The notes beneath the pieces are model-generated. The model searched no databases. It was not told the DNA's origin and worked only from the letters and a program-made list of their open reading frames with translations. 64,000 bases of DNA from Coriaria nepalensis (Eukaryota > Streptophyta > Magnoliopsida > Cucurbitales > Coriariaceae), in contig CP114481.1 in the NCBI GenBank assembly GCA_027186245.1, positions 3,456,501-3,520,500 of the forward strand, given 5' to 3'. The translations under genes were made by a program, and so were the position numbers. Each line of letters begins with the position of its first letter. Positions within the stretch are counted from its first letter, which is position 1. Positions 38,565 to 51,141 of the stretch are shown here, piece by piece.

Positions 38565-40640
38565 ATGGAGGAGGAGAATAAGAAGAGCATTCTCGAGGTG
38601 GGTATCGAAGATTTGATAAGAACATGTCTGAAAACAGAGGAGGCGGAGAAACTTCATAGGATTCTTCAACATACATTGTTGTTCTAGGGAGGGCGGACCA
38701 AAGGGTTCGACCCAGTTCAGGTTTGGCGCGAGCTGGTGGCTCGTAGAGTGCTCGAACCATGGCACCCACATGCCGCCCATCAGTTGATTTACTACTCTGT
38801 TTATTCAGACTGGGATCTCTCCTCTAAGGGCCCTCCTCCCTACTGGTTTCCTCTTCTGTAAATATTCTCTTCCAAATTTTCTTGTCTTATTATTATTTTT
38901 TTCTTCTAACCTTAGTTCTCCAGAACTAAACTAGTATGTTTGTTTATTTTATTTGATGTTTTGAGATTTTGTTTTTTTGGTTATGGGATCTTGATTTGTG
39001 TGATGTTTAGTTTTTAATTATGAATACTTTGTTCGCTTATGGTATGAAATAAACAAAATTAGGACTTAGTTGTACATATGATGAGGGGTTTTAGGGTGGA
39101 AATGGAATATAGGTATAAATGTTCTTCAAGAATATTGGGATTCTATTGAATGTTTTCTTCTGATCTTGTTATCTTATTTTTGTGATCATGTTTGACAAGA
39201 ACATACAATTAGAACTACTTTCTCATTTTAATTTAAATTAATTTAATTCCTTCTCATGGTTTGAATTAAGCACAGAAGCTGGCCACAATTACGTCACATC
39301 AATTTAGCATCAATTTAAACAGATCATGTTAATAAGCTTATTCTAAAAATCAAGTTTCAGAAATCTAGTGCCTAGGCAAGCAAACTGGCCATTGATTAAC
39401 ATGGTCTGTTTGGTTCATGGTTTGAAACTCTACTTTGGGTTTGAAATCCAGTTTGGATTTGCAAAATTTCAGTTTTGTCTCAAATATTGATCCAAATGAG
39501 AAATCCGGTCTTACCTTATAATCTAACTGAAATACAGTTTGTACAAACTTGAAGTTAGCATCATAGTTGATGAAACTTGAAATTCCTTTTTTCTACATGT
39601 ATGGCAGCCAGATGATCAAGCTTGTGTTGGGGAAGTGGGTTTATTCCCTATACACTTTGGAGCAAGTGATAGATTGCCGATCACGGGGAAGTCTATTTCA
39701 AGGGAATGTCAATTTACAAAGGGATGGTACGACTTAGACTAATTTGTTTGCAGCGGCTTAGGAGACATGGAGACATCATTAGAAGAACGGTAGGAGGCTA
39801 TTTCATCGTACATGGCAGGGCCGATGGCACCATGAACCTTGGAGGCATTAAGGTAAATATGTGTTCCCCATTACCGCATTGTTCTGCTTTTCTTAACAAT
39901 TGTTTTGTTAGAGGGTTTCTGTACAACCTTAACCTTAACTCTTGAAAGTGTAGTAGTTTAGTATTTGAAACTCCAATTCAGGTCTCAAATTGGGTTTGCA
40001 CCACAAAATTCCAATTTATGTCAAACGTGCTTCATATAAGATATCATGTAGATATCAAATATTTTGTCCGGTTTAGGCCCCAATCTCAGTTTGGATCACA
40101 ATATCCAGTTTGGAATCATAAAAATATAATTCAATATGTTTTGCAGACAAGTTCTGTGGAAATCGAAAGGGTATGTGACCGTGCCGATGAAGGCATATTG
40201 GAGACTGCCGCAATCAGTATTGCCCCCATAAGCGGCGGCCCTGAACAGTTTAGTTATACTTGTGCTAATAAAACAAGGTGTTAGCCAAGAAACCGAGCAA
40301 CTGAGACATCAATTCTCAAGAGCCATCCAAACCAATCTAAACCCTTTGTTCCAGATTTGATTGACCCTTGTCGGGAATTCGGTTATCATTTATCATTTTT
40401 TATTTTTTTATTTTTATTTTAAAAATAAAATTCATTCAAGACTCTGTAATCATGTTATGTTATGTGATTTTCTTGCAATTTTTTTGTTGGATAATAATAA
40501 TAAATAAATAAATAAATCAGGTAGGTTTAGTCAAAATTGTCCCTGAATTTCCCCGAACGGCTTCCGGCAAGTTACTAAGGAGAGTTCTGAGAAACCAAAT
40601 GAAATCCGAGCTTTCTGTTCGGAGACCGAGCTGTAAGAGC
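38565..40640 (+). pseudogene. Acyl-activating enzyme 17/18-like pseudogene, middle deleted
   Basis: Plant AAE17/18 are large peroxisomal-type acyl-CoA synthetase-like proteins (about 700 aa). Four pieces remain. 38565-38857 is the N-terminal exon, with an in-frame TAG at 38685 and then [21 protein letters not shown] and GPPPYWFPL up to a GT donor. 39606-39852 gives CVGEVGLFP, VYFKGM and [30 protein letters not shown], with a frame change near 39690. 40147-40360 gives [25 protein letters not shown], frameshifted after GGPEQ. 40521-40640 gives [21 protein letters not shown], which includes the conserved catalytic lysine motif of adenylate-forming enzymes. Most of the central adenylation domain (several hundred residues) is absent, so this cannot be a working enzyme. 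Exon borders are still visible, so it arose from a genomic copy and not from a processed mRNA. Confidence 0.85.
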
Positions 40641-42084
40641 TGTCCAATACGTATGGATACCAAGTAAGAAATTCTATTTATGGTTTTTTTTTTTTACAAA
40701 AATAAGTTTCTGGTAAATTTATATACAATTTCAAGCAATATATTATATAACACAAAAAGATTCTACTGTAGAGAACTAGAGGCTAATAATAATTCCAAAA
40801 AGAGTAGGATACAATTTTTTTTTGGTTTTGTTTGAACCATGTGGAATGGCAGTGGAAACATGGGACAATCATGTAACCTATTTCTTGCATTGACCTGACG
40901 TCTGAAACTCCATTATTGATGTTTAAAAGTAGTAATAAAAAAAAAAGAAAAAAGAAAAAAAAAAAGGATCTAATTGTGAAATAAACAGTTTGGAGACGTT
41001 ACAGTTTAAATTTCCACATGATCCAACCGGTAAAAGAATATAATAACTATGATATTATTAATTTTTTGCTGTTCTTATCTGTTTTTGCTGTTTTGAGGGG
41101 TGTTCTTGTCTGTTTCTTAATAATAATAGTCATGTCCCACCCAAACAGGGTGTACCACAGATTACAGATACCAATAAGGCCCGTGTGATTGATCCGTTTG
41201 GTCATATAAAGTTATTATTTATTTATTTTTAGAGAAAATTAAGAATAATCTTTTTAAATTTAAAAATAATATATTTTTATAATCATAATATATATCTTGA
41301 TTTGAAATACTTTTATAATAATTCGTAAAATTTTAAATTTTAAAATATTTTAAATAGTGATAAATATGAGGTGGCAGCGAAAGAGTATATATGTAAAAAG
41401 TTGATTTTAAAAAATAAGTAGTGATAGTTATTATAATTATGAGGGTATTTATTAAAATTATTTTAAAATTTAAAATATTTATTATAATTATTTTAAAATT
41501 GAAAGGATTAATCCTAATTTTTTCTTATTTTTATCCCTAACTTACAATTCAAATAGTATGTATAGATATAATTGAACAAGTAATTCCATGTTTTATTTAT
41601 TTTTATTTTTATTTTTTTCTTATTATTTAGTTTAATTGAACAAGTAAATATTTTGGTAATTAATTTAAAAATAATGTTGCAATCATCAATTTGATTCTTT
41701 AATACGCATATTAACTATATCTTACGGATTATAAATCAAAATTTATCAATTTTTAATTCACTATTTTTCATTTTTAATTATTAATCAGTTATAATTTTTA
41801 AAAAAAAAATAATTTAAGTTAAAAAAAAATAAAATTATTATATATAAAATTATCTAATGAGTTATTAATTTTAAAAATTTTAAACAATTTATCAATTTAA
41901 GTTGGCTAAATTTGAAAATTTTAATAACTGTATCGTCGGTTGTGAATGGTCGGAATGAATAATAATGCACATTTTTTGCTTTCTTCTAGATTGAAAAGTT
42001 AAGAACAAGGAAAAAAACGAGCTACAAAACTGTATAGGATCAAAATTACCATACTCTCCTTCTTGTTCTTTTCTATACATCTTA
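40641..42084. other. AT-rich spacer, no gene seen
   Basis: Contains A/T runs (40682-40695, 40940-40965, 41800-41830) but no coding resemblance. Confidence 0.6.
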
Positions 42085-43122
42085 TCAAATCTCCACACAG
42101 CAGCCTGATTGAACAAATCCGCTGTACTCCTCAGGTACACTCATCCTCTTCAATTTACCATTCTGCCCTCCCACTATATCCACCATGTAAAATCCTTGGG
42201 CCACTCCTTGGTACTCCGACCCGGTAACCAGAGCCCGTGAGCCCAACATTACTCCACATGATCCGACCCGGATATCTGAATCCAACTCGGACCAACTCAC
42301 CAATCTCCCATCTCTCCCTACACAAACACATGACCTAGGACACCGACCCGATTCCCACGCCCCGTCAACCCGTTTCCATTTTCCCGACCCGAATTCGTAC
42401 ACCTCGGCGCTGCCTTCAAACAGCCCTTGATTCTCCGTCACGTACCCGCTCACGACCCAAAACTCGTTCGCAATAATCAGGCCTTCGCACTCGTCTCGCT
42501 CCTGACTCATCTGAGTCAACTCGGTCCACTCGTCTGTCATCAAATCGTAAACCCACGCCGATTTGAGCGCGTTCTTGTTCTCGTCGTGGCCGCCGGCGAC
42601 GTAGACACGGCTCTCGGAAGCTCCGATCGCGAAAAACGAACGTTTAGAAGGCATCGATTTGCCTTGTTTCCATCTACATCTCGTGAAATCGTAGACGAAC
42701 ACGTCCGTGCTGGGATCGTAACTCACCGAGTCCCATCCTCCCATCACGAAGAGCTTCCCCTCACAGCTGGCCACCTGGCAAAACAGCGGTAGTCCGGTTA
42801 AATACTTAGGAATCGGATCGAGTCGCTTCCAAGTATGACTCACTGAGTCGATTACAGTGATTCCGTAGATCGGCCAGCCGGTCGATTTAGGTCCGTCGGA
42901 AACGAGTTCAGTCGGGAGAGCTTGAACTAAGCAAGCAAGTTTATGAGTGAATCCGGATTTCTTGCGGTGGTAGTAGAAATCTCGATTCTGTAGAAGCTTA
43001 CGCCATCGCCGGAAAACGCAGGAAGCGACGGGGTGAGCCGTGTAAGGTAACCGAGTTAGACAGTTGAGACCGAGTTCTTCAGGAAGACCCGGAATCAACT
43101 CGGTGAACTCAGAGCATTCCAT
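42085..43122 (-). CDS. KMD: F-box/kelch-repeat protein of the KMD (KFB) group
   Basis: These proteins are substrate receptors of SCF ubiquitin ligases. In Arabidopsis the KMD/KFB group (At1g80440, At1g15670, At2g44130, At3g59940) targets type-B response regulators of cytokinin signalling and phenylalanine ammonia-lyase. The gene is a single exon of 345 codons, the usual length and structure. The F-box is at about residues 7-50 (ELIPGLPEELGLNCLTRLPY ... VFRRWRKLLQNRDFYYHRK). Four kelch units follow, for example LFVMGGWDSVSYDPSTDVFV, RVYVAGGHDENKNALKSAWV and EFWVVSGYVTENQGLFEGSA. The conserved start motif around the initiator (MECSEFTELIPGLP) fixes the start. No breaks are seen. A target cannot be inferred from sequence alone. 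Confidence 0.92.
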   Translation of the reverse strand: MECSEFTELIPGLPEELGLNCLTRLPYTAHPVASCVFRRWRKLLQNRDFYYHRKKSGFTHKLACLVQALPTELVSDGPKSTGWPIYGITVIDSVSHTWKRLDPIPKYLTGLPLFCQVASCEGKLFVMGGWDSVSYDPSTDVFVYDFTRCRWKQGKSMPSKRSFFAIGASESRVYVAGGHDENKNALKSAWVYDLMTDEWTELTQMSQERDECEGLIIANEFWVVSGYVTENQGLFEGSAEVYEFGSGKWKRVDGAWESGRCPRSCVCVGRDGRLVSWSELDSDIRVGSCGVMLGSRALVTGSEYQGVAQGFYMVDIVGGQNGKLKRMSVPEEYSGFVQSGCCVEI

Positions 43123-43128
43123 TGTTTT

Positions 43129-43171
43129 AGAATATCGAATGATGGAATATCTTAGAATATCTAGAATATCT
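43129..43171. promoter_or_regulatory. Cluster of GAATATC(T) motifs in the KMD 5' leader
   Basis: Four copies of (A/G)GAATATC lie in 43 bp (43129, 43144, 43154, 43163), three followed by T. AATATCT is the core of the circadian evening element (AAAATATCT), but none of the four has the full element. They lie 7-49 bp upstream of the ATG, inside the likely 5' UTR. Confidence 0.55.
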
Positions 43172-43239
43172 AGAAGCTTTGTGAGGTAGAAAACACTTTC
43201 TTTTTCCTGCTTGTCTCTTGATTGAAGCCATCAGTCCGA

Positions 43240-43248
43240 CATTTATAC
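43240..43248 (-). promoter_or_regulatory. Probable TATA box of the KMD gene
   Basis: On the minus strand, GTATAAATG lies about 118 bp upstream of the ATG. This would give a leader of roughly 85-90 nt. Confidence 0.55.
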
Positions 43249-43744
43249 TCAAAACTGTTAGATAACGGGATGATCTTGTAAGAAGTAATCCATCCAGTGA
43301 TCAGAATTGCCACCTGGCACGAGTTTTTATCACAGTTATTAATTTATTTATGTTTATTTCCCCGTGACAATAATTTGAGGGTTGATATATATATATCAAG
43401 AAGAGCTTTACATCATCATTTATTGTGAGAGTAACTTAGATTTTACTTTTTGAAATTTTTATTATTTTATTAAATTAAATCTCTTAAATTATAAAATTAA
43501 ATTTATATTATTTTAAATTTCATAAATTAAACTTAGGTTATTAATTTTAATATTCTGTTAAAAATCTAACTAATTTACATTATACTCCATTCATTTTTAT
43601 AAACCAACCCATTTTTATAAACTATTTTTCTTTTTAAATATTAACTTTTTAAAAATAAAATTTGAAAGATCTAATACAATATCCGAATTAATAAAACGAG
43701 AAGAAAAAATTCCATAAAAAATAATAAAAGTATATAATTATTTA

Positions 43745-44970
43745 TCTTCTTTATAACACTTCGGAGCATACCATTAATATTATAGTAAAAAATTTCATAG
43801 AATTAAGTCTCGTGGTTTTACCTTACCCTTCATGTTGAAGGGTTTTTTCACGTAAAAATTATGGGGTCTTTTGTTAGTTGCTTTATTATATTTTCCTATT
43901 ATAGATTATGGGTTTATCTATTTATTTTGCACAAGAAATTTAGGATAGAAAATTATTCCATTGTATTATCATGGTATTAACCCTAGCAAATGGGTATTAG
44001 AGCTAGGTTTGTTGTCTTAAATGGAGGATTTCATTTAGGATGATTAAACTCATCATATCTTGCAATTATTCTATTTGGAAGATTAGAATGAAAGATATTT
44101 TGTATAGCAAGGAACTATTGTGGATTAAGAAGTTCTTACAAGAACTAGCCTGCAACAAGAAAAGTACTTTGTTTTATTGTGATAGTCGGAATGTTATCTA
44201 TCTCAATAAGAATTTGACTCGTATTGAGGTGAAATATTATTGAATTCGTTATAATATATTAGAAATGAAGTTGTTATAAATTTTTTTAAAAAAAATCATA
44301 TTGAAGATAACCAAAACTGTTATGAAAAGAAAAATTTGAATTTATTGCTCGATTGTCGGGTTGGCTGAATCTTAATAAATAATAAAAAATACGGAAATTT
44401 ATTTGATTTATTTCCTATTATGTTGAGATGCCCCCACAAATAAAACAAATCCCACTAACAATAGCATATATTAGGGCCTTATAAAAGATGTTTTTAGCTT
44501 GTAAAAGGTGTCACCGTAAATACAAGAGAGATACGTGAAGAGAGGGAGAGAAGAAAATATAATTTTCTCAATTTTTTGGTCAAAGATTAAAGGGTCATTT
44601 GTTAGTTATTCCTAAAGATGAGAGCTTCGACTTGAAAGGTATGTTCAATTCATGAGTATTTTCATCTCTGTTATTATAGCTAGGTATCTACTCTATTGTT
44701 CTTGACGTAATAATAATCTTTGGATATTGTGATTGGGAAGATTATTATAATCTCATTCATATTACAGTGAAAGATTTTATTGGACAAGGTTCCATGTTTT
44801 TTACCTTTACCTTAAAGAGTTTTCCACATAAAAATTATGGTGTCTTTTTTTTATGATTACTTGATTATATTTTTTTATGTTACATTTTGGGTTACTTATT
44901 TATTTTACACAACAAGTATATGGTAGAAATTTATTTCCGTCAGTTATTTTTATCGGTGTTCACCTTAACA
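43745..44970 (+). mobile_element. Internally deleted Ty1/copia element
   Basis: Two related LTR-like copies (about 43765-43988 and 44745-44970) share words such as AAAATTATGG(G/T)GTCTTTT and TTATTTATTTTGCACA/TTATTTATTTTACACA; both end in CA. Right after the left copy is a primer-site-like TGGGTATTAGAGC (43991). Between them, only the start of gag (SIWKIRMKDILYSKELLW, about 44065-44115) and the end of RNase H (LFYCDSRNVIYLNKN, about 44170-44215, then a piece like RYNILEMKLL) remain; the polyprotein middle is gone. Confidence 0.62.
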
Positions 44971-45840
44971 TGTGAAATATCCCTACTCGTGTAAATGAAT
45001 GGGCAATTTTATTTAACTTGAAAGATATGTATTTGAAAATAATAGGTCATTTGGTCATTTTTTATATTGGGAACTAAATGAATGAAAATAATTCTCGGAT
45101 TTTGATTATATCAAAATCAAGTGGATAAATGCAATTAATTTTGATTTCATTTCCTCTCGGAGAATCAAACCAAGTACCCTCTTGGATTTTTAGATATAAC
45201 AGGCGCTAAACATCGGTATCACCTATATATATTAATTAGGGACACATTCATACATATTTTGTTATGAATATAATTAGACTAAACTAAATAAAATAATATA
45301 AATAAGAAAAATATTTATTTCAACTAAGAAAATTTGAAAGAAAAAATGAAAGAGGGATTTGTTGAGGATTAGAATCATAAATATTCATTTTTAAACAAAT
45401 GCTTAAGTATATTAATTTCAATTTTTTGAAAGTAAGTATGAGATTATAATTTTGATTCCTAATGCTATTCCTAACATCTCAATTGAATCTCCTCTCTAAT
45501 TTTAATCTAAACTCTTTTGTAATTAGGGTTGAGCAAAATAATCTGCCTGACTCTATTGATATTCATGCAGGTCGAGTAAGATATTCTTCCGGAAAATGTT
45601 AGACAATACTAGTTGGATAGGATATCCGACCGATATCCATTATTTATTTATTTATTTATTTATTATTTATATACTTCTTTCCTTTACAAAAAGATTTAGA
45701 ATCTCCAACTTCCACTTTGAGAGTAATATTGGGTGGTCAAATAGAACTAATCTCACTAATTTTTTTGTTTTTTAATAGAAAACACCTTTACGCTCCACTT
45801 TCAGCATAACCATCAACAAAGAGGACAAAGCTGAGAATTT
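44971..45840. other. AT-rich spacer, no gene seen
   Basis: Contains a TTTA-type run at 45640-45665. No coding resemblance. Confidence 0.55.
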
Positions 45841-45841
45841 A

Positions 45842-46335
45842 TTAATCTAGAGAAGCATTGCAATCTAATATAAGAAATTCCATACTTATCCCCATCATCC
45901 AATTTCTTTTAGAGGAGGGAAGGTCAATCTCAGAATGATAAATCATCGAAATAGAGCTACAAATATTAGCAAGAGCATTTGCTACCTGATTATATTCTCT
46001 ATAAACATGAACCAAATCTATAATAAAAGAATTGAGCCAAAAGTGTGAAGTATGCCACAAATTCTTAAATGTCCAATCTAGAAAACTATTACTAATCGAA
46101 AGGATCAAAGCCTGGGAGTCGCTTTCCACTTGAAGAGGAGTATAACCATGAAAAAGAGCTTGTTGGATCCCATAAAAAAGAGCTGAAACTTCAGTTGTAA
46201 ACCTGTGTTGCAGCTAAAATGATGGAAAAATCCTTTTTGAAAAAACTTTCATGATCTTTGAGAATGTCATCACAACTAGACAAGAAAAAAGTAGCTCTAA
46301 AAGAACCATCAATGTTTAGTTTAAATTAGCCATTT
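45842..46335 (-). pseudogene. LINE-type RNase H domain remnant
   Basis: The minus strand reads KLNIDGSF near 46320, then stop-interrupted sequence, TTEVSALFYGIQQALFHGYTPLQ, VESDSQALILSISNS and VHVYREYNQVANALAN. This is the DGS / E / ESDSQ / REYN-VAN-LA pattern of the RNase H domain at the end of plant non-LTR retrotransposons (also found as stand-alone RVT_3 proteins). At least two stops break the first third. A further minus-strand frame at 46660-46358 has no recognisable domain. Confidence 0.7.
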
Positions 46336-46689
46336 CTAAGTACCATCCACCTGCGAATCACATGAACCTTATATATTCTACCCCTAATAGTTCACCCAAG
46401 ATCTTGAGGTCAGCTTTCTCACCATCATAATTAATAAAAAAGAAAAAAAGGGAAGAATTCATATCATGAATCCACCTCAATACCTTCGTAATAACCACTA
46501 AGGCTTTCAGGGGAGAATGACTAAAAATAACTATAACTTTAACCATAACTCCCATCAAAGCAGGAATCATCTTGCCAATTATAAGCAACTGGGAATTACC
46601 ACTAATAACACTCCACCATAAAATAAATCTATCAAGAAAAGGTTGAATCACGAAGTTCACTCTAAAAATAGCATAAAAAAAGGACCAAA

Positions 46690-47900
46690 ACTCCCACTGG
46701 TAATCCCATTTTAGAATATATAAGAAAAAAATTTATTGTTGATTTATTTCATTCATTTATTCATGTTGATTATTGGTTGTGATGAAGAATAATTGAAAAT
46801 TAATGGATGTGCTCTTCATCTCTATTGAAAAAGGAAAAAATAAAATTCTAAATATCTAACTGATTTTTTCAAGTCAGATATCTCAATATCTATCCAAAAC
46901 TCATACCTAATAATAAGGCTTTGAAAACTGGATAATAAATTTTACATTTACATAATATTTTTTCTTCATAAATTTCTTCCTTTAAAATATTATTTCAAGT
47001 TTCAAACTAAACATCTATAAAATCTTAAAATACATATATATATCTTTGATTAATCTATCTTATCTTATTTTTTATGTCCCAATTAGGTCCGAATAGCAAC
47101 AATATGTCCACTCAGCTAAGAATCTACTTCTACACAATGAAAGCAAAGAAGGGTCGGGGTTGTGTCCAGCATACTTCCTCCAATAGCTAAGTTAGCTTAG
47201 AGAATAAGTTGTTTTCTTAGAAGAATATCATAAGTTTTTTAGAGAGTGAACACTGATTAACCTTCTCAACCTTAGGGTTTTGGTATTTATACTATCTCAT
47301 AGAAGATAAACCCTGCCTCACTTTTTCATGTGGCATTACTTAGTTGGCACACACTGGTAGTGGCCTAATGCTCATGCCATTTTCCTGATTGTATCCTGAC
47401 ATTGTTAGGGATTTGCTCCTCATTACCAGTGTCAGGGAATTTTTATCTTCTTTAGTTTAACCTTGTTATGACGTAGCACAATGGTTCAACCTCATAAGTC
47501 GGCACGCCCCCTTCTGCTATCTTTGAATCAATCATCAGAGATTGGGATGCATGACTAGATCAGGCACCATAGTGCCGAATAAATCTGGTCGGCATTCTAA
47601 ATTTTTGAATTCCCACTTCACGAACGAGCTTGCTCAATCCGACCATTAGTGATTAGTTCAGCATGTATGGCACCAATCCCTTCTTTGGTTTTGGTTGGGC
47701 AAGAGCAAAACTTTCCCCTAATAACTAACCCCTTGCCAATATCTCTAGACGTAGTTCGAGAAAGTGGTTAGTTCACCCACTACAATCTAATCTAGTCAAC
47801 TTGGTCTCCTATGGAGACATGCCACCTTTCATCTTTGTACCACCCTCATCATGTCAAATCTCTTTAACTTCATATCAAATAAGAATTTATGACATAGGGT
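46690..47900. other. Intergenic, probably the 5' non-coding part of the next retroelement
   Basis: No ORF. From about 47090 the base composition becomes richer in GC and resembles the non-coding leader or LTR of plant gypsy elements. This is weak inference. Confidence 0.35.
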
Positions 47901-48569
47901 TTCACCATTATTTTCATTTTCCTTTAGCATGTTAAAGACCCTTTGTCTCTTCTTTTTCCCCACTTCTATGTTTCCTCCACAACTTTTGTGCTCAATTTCT
48001 TTCCATGATCGTTCTCCTCACCATTTTTCACTAAATCTAGCCACTTCTGCTCCCATCGATATTGCTCCAACTATTTTGATCAAATCCACATCTTTTTCTT
48101 GTTTTGCTCAACTCTTTTTCTATAAAACAAGTAAGCTTTTCAAGAAATTTGTCTTTTTATTTTACTGTTCTTCATATTTCATTCGACCCCTAAGAGCTTT
48201 TTTTTTAAAATTTCGTTGTTTGATCCCAAATTTCTAACTTTGGAAATAGCCTAAGTGTTTTTCATTCTCTATTCATATTATTTATATGTAGGTTCTTCTA
48301 ACATATCAATTTTGTTTTTGGGCTTAAAAATATTCTCTTAAGTCTTGAGGTAGATGATTTACCTAAGAAAAACTTAGGTTACTTAAGCCTTTGAAATAAC
48401 CCTCCCTAGAACTATTCTCATCCCGAAGTAATTCACTTGAACTGGACCCAGTTCCTTCTGGTGGCCAAACCCTCTAAACCCTATCCTCTAATACCCGTGC
48501 GACATATCTGAGCTACTAGTGCCAAATAGACCATCCTTTACTATTTGAACTCCTCATTCTTTTTTAGAA

Positions 48570-50720
48570 AAATGACTTAGAGTGGTTCTGACCACAGTAA
48601 GGCCTGGCTATCTAGAGCGATTTGGTAAGAAACCTACTAGAAAACCGTTGGAGAGAGCCAAGATGATAAAAACCGAACTGACTCAAGATGACCTAGATTA
48701 CTTATTATCGTTTAAGGATCTCTTTGATGATGTCACCCTTAGACTTCCCAAACAAGACAAATCTATAGAAGATGTTGACCAATATGAGATAGTACTGTAC
48801 AAGGAGTTGTTAGAGACCAAACTTAGATTCCCCCTTTCTTTCAAAACCTACTCGGTTATTGGGGTATTCCCCCAGGCCAGCTCGGTCCTAACTCATGGAG
48901 GTCGTTGATCGACATTTTCATCCTATGGAGAGAGTCTAGTGGTTGGGACCGTAATCCCCATCCCTTCATCAATGCTTTCTCGTTGAAGTATGTCTACTTT
49001 GAAAGCAGCTTAGTAAAACATCTTCCTGACTTCTACAAAAGGTAGGCTAAGAGATGGCCATTTTGGTTAGCCCATTAGTAAGCATCTTAGTATGAACATT
49101 TCAGAGTGGCATCTTTGCAAGCCTTCTATCATACCGAGAGTAAGCCAACCTTTCTGTTTGGTACTTCCTTTCACCCTTCTTTGATTCTATCTATCTCTCA
49201 TAGTTCAACCTTCTTGTAGGTCTATCTCTTCCCAAAACCAAACCCATTGAAGATGTACTAATGACTTGGGAAGTCATAAATTTTATACTCCTTGAAGATA
49301 TGGATTATAAGGTCATCATCACTCTAGACAGACTAAGGGGTTATGGGCTCATCCCAATTTTCCCCTTAGATGTTGACCTCCTTCAGACTGTTTATGAGAA
49401 GGAGCCTTTTCTCATAGAAGAGGGTAGAAACCAAGCTCTTCCCTTCACTTATGATTTTATGCTTATGCTTTTTTTTTTTTTTTGTATATTAACCTTTCAT
49501 CTTTTCTTTTATTTCAGAAATGGACTCGATCATGGAAGAAATGGTTGCTAGGCTTTAGGTTGAATAGGAGAAAGAGAAGACGGATATAAAGGCGGCTCAT
49601 AAGGTTTCTGAGCAAGTGAAAAGACTTCCTTTTAAGAAAAAAGGAGCTGGGAATCGGGAAGAGCAAATGCAAGGAAGCTACTCTGACCCGAACTGTGCCT
49701 TCTACTCATGCTCGGGTCAATACATCCTCTGAAGTTCTCCCTACCACTTAGACCAAGGTGATGACCCCATCGACTCGATCAGACACTATGTCCCTGACCT
49801 AGGTGGGTAGTATTTCATCTGTGTTGACAAAGGTAGATGAGTTTGGTTCGGCTCGGCTACCAAATATTTCTAGCTCTTCGTTGAAGGAGATGGTCAATAG
49901 GATGCCTGACCTAGTTTGCAACCTGACCTCCAATTCATTCTTTAGCTCTGGCCTGGTCGAGGATATGACATTCGGCCTGATGAAGGAAAAGCTCTTTCTT
50001 TCTTCCTAAGTCCTTTCTCCTTAGTATTTATATATATTTTTTCTTTCACTAGAGCAAATATTTATAAGTGTTTCTAGCTTTTGTAGTTGATGCTACTCTC
50101 TTCCAACTTGGGGCCTCTTCCTTCTCTGCTAACCCAGCCGAGGTCTCTCTTATGCACTTAGAATTAGAGAAACAGAGTGCCTTACTCACTTAAACCCATA
50201 AGCAGTTGGCTGAAGCTCAGGATAACAAGAAAACTTTTAAGAAGAAGTATTGGTTGGAGCGAGGCGCCTGAAGAAAGAGGAGAGAGTAAAAGAAGTCAAC
50301 CGAGGCCGAGCTCAATCAATTGAAAGCCGACTTGCCTGACATCAAGATATAAGTGGTCAATGACTATAAGGCTTCAAACGAGTATAAGAACGAGATTTAT
50401 GATGCCAAGTAGTACAACTTCATTCTGACCTGAGCCTCTATTAGTCTAGTCTAGCACAACCTGGGCTCCAAACTTCTCAATTTCCTATGGACCCACCAAT
50501 TCCCTATGGACCCACCAATTCCTACCCTTGAGATCGCAATAGATAATTCCGAGTGGGAGGATGAGGATGAAGTCCAAGTGGTAGATGACCCAAACGCCAA
50601 ACAAAAAGAGCTCTCGATGTTGAGGCCGAGAAGACTGAGAGCAACCAAATAAGGGCCAAGTTGTACTCTCACTCCAAGGGTGAAGATCAAAATCAGTCTT
50701 ATGCTGAACTGAGGGTTTTT
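48570..50720 (+). pseudogene. Gypsy-type retroelement coding remnant (gag-like/putative plant transposon protein)
   Basis: The frame at 48582-48908 reads a domain start (LTQDDLDYLLSFKDLFDDV ... LLETKLRFPLSFKTYSVIGV) resembling the N-terminal 'gypsy-type transposase/gag' domain of plant retroelement proteins. It continues in shifting frames (GRLRGYGL-like sequence near 49340) into a charged coiled-coil part (about 49520-50330). It ends with an acidic stretch near 50545-50580 (DNSEWEDEDEVQVVDD). Many stops and frameshifts are present. The family assignment rests on general pattern and needs a profile search. Confidence 0.5.
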
Positions 50721-51141
50721 AGCTTTTTGTATATGCTTAATGATCGAGCAGGATAGATATATATATATATATATATTGTAATAATTTCTTTTTGTGATGG
50801 TTGTTGTTTTGCCCTTTGTGTGGGCTAAGCTTGTCAGAACATTTCACTCTTATTAACTTCTGTCAAACTCTTCACCGTGCTTTAAGCCATATTACCTTTT
50901 GGACACTTTCATGAAGAAATCTCTTGAACTTCAGCTCCTGATATATTATCTTTTTTTTAAAGCATATTATGACTCATTCCTTTGAGGTAATGATAATGGG
51001 TATGGAAACTTGGTTAGTGCCTCAAATTACACCTCTCATAACTATGCTTCATTATGAGCACAAGACTTAGTTAATTTCGACCTTCCAAGCACCTAACCAT
51101 GGGATTTTTTTTTCTTGATCTTAACAATGGTATCTTGGAAC

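Noticed and set aside
38517..38780. Minus-strand frames of 76-87 codons.
   Set aside because: They are the antisense of the AAE pseudogene first exon, which has the recognisable protein on the plus strand.
42427..42792. Plus-strand frame of 121 codons.
   Set aside because: Antisense shadow of the F-box/kelch gene, with no family resemblance.
46358..46660. Minus-strand 100-codon hydrophobic frame upstream of the LINE RNase H remnant.
   Set aside because: Could be LINE sequence, but no motif was recognisable, so it was not called separately.
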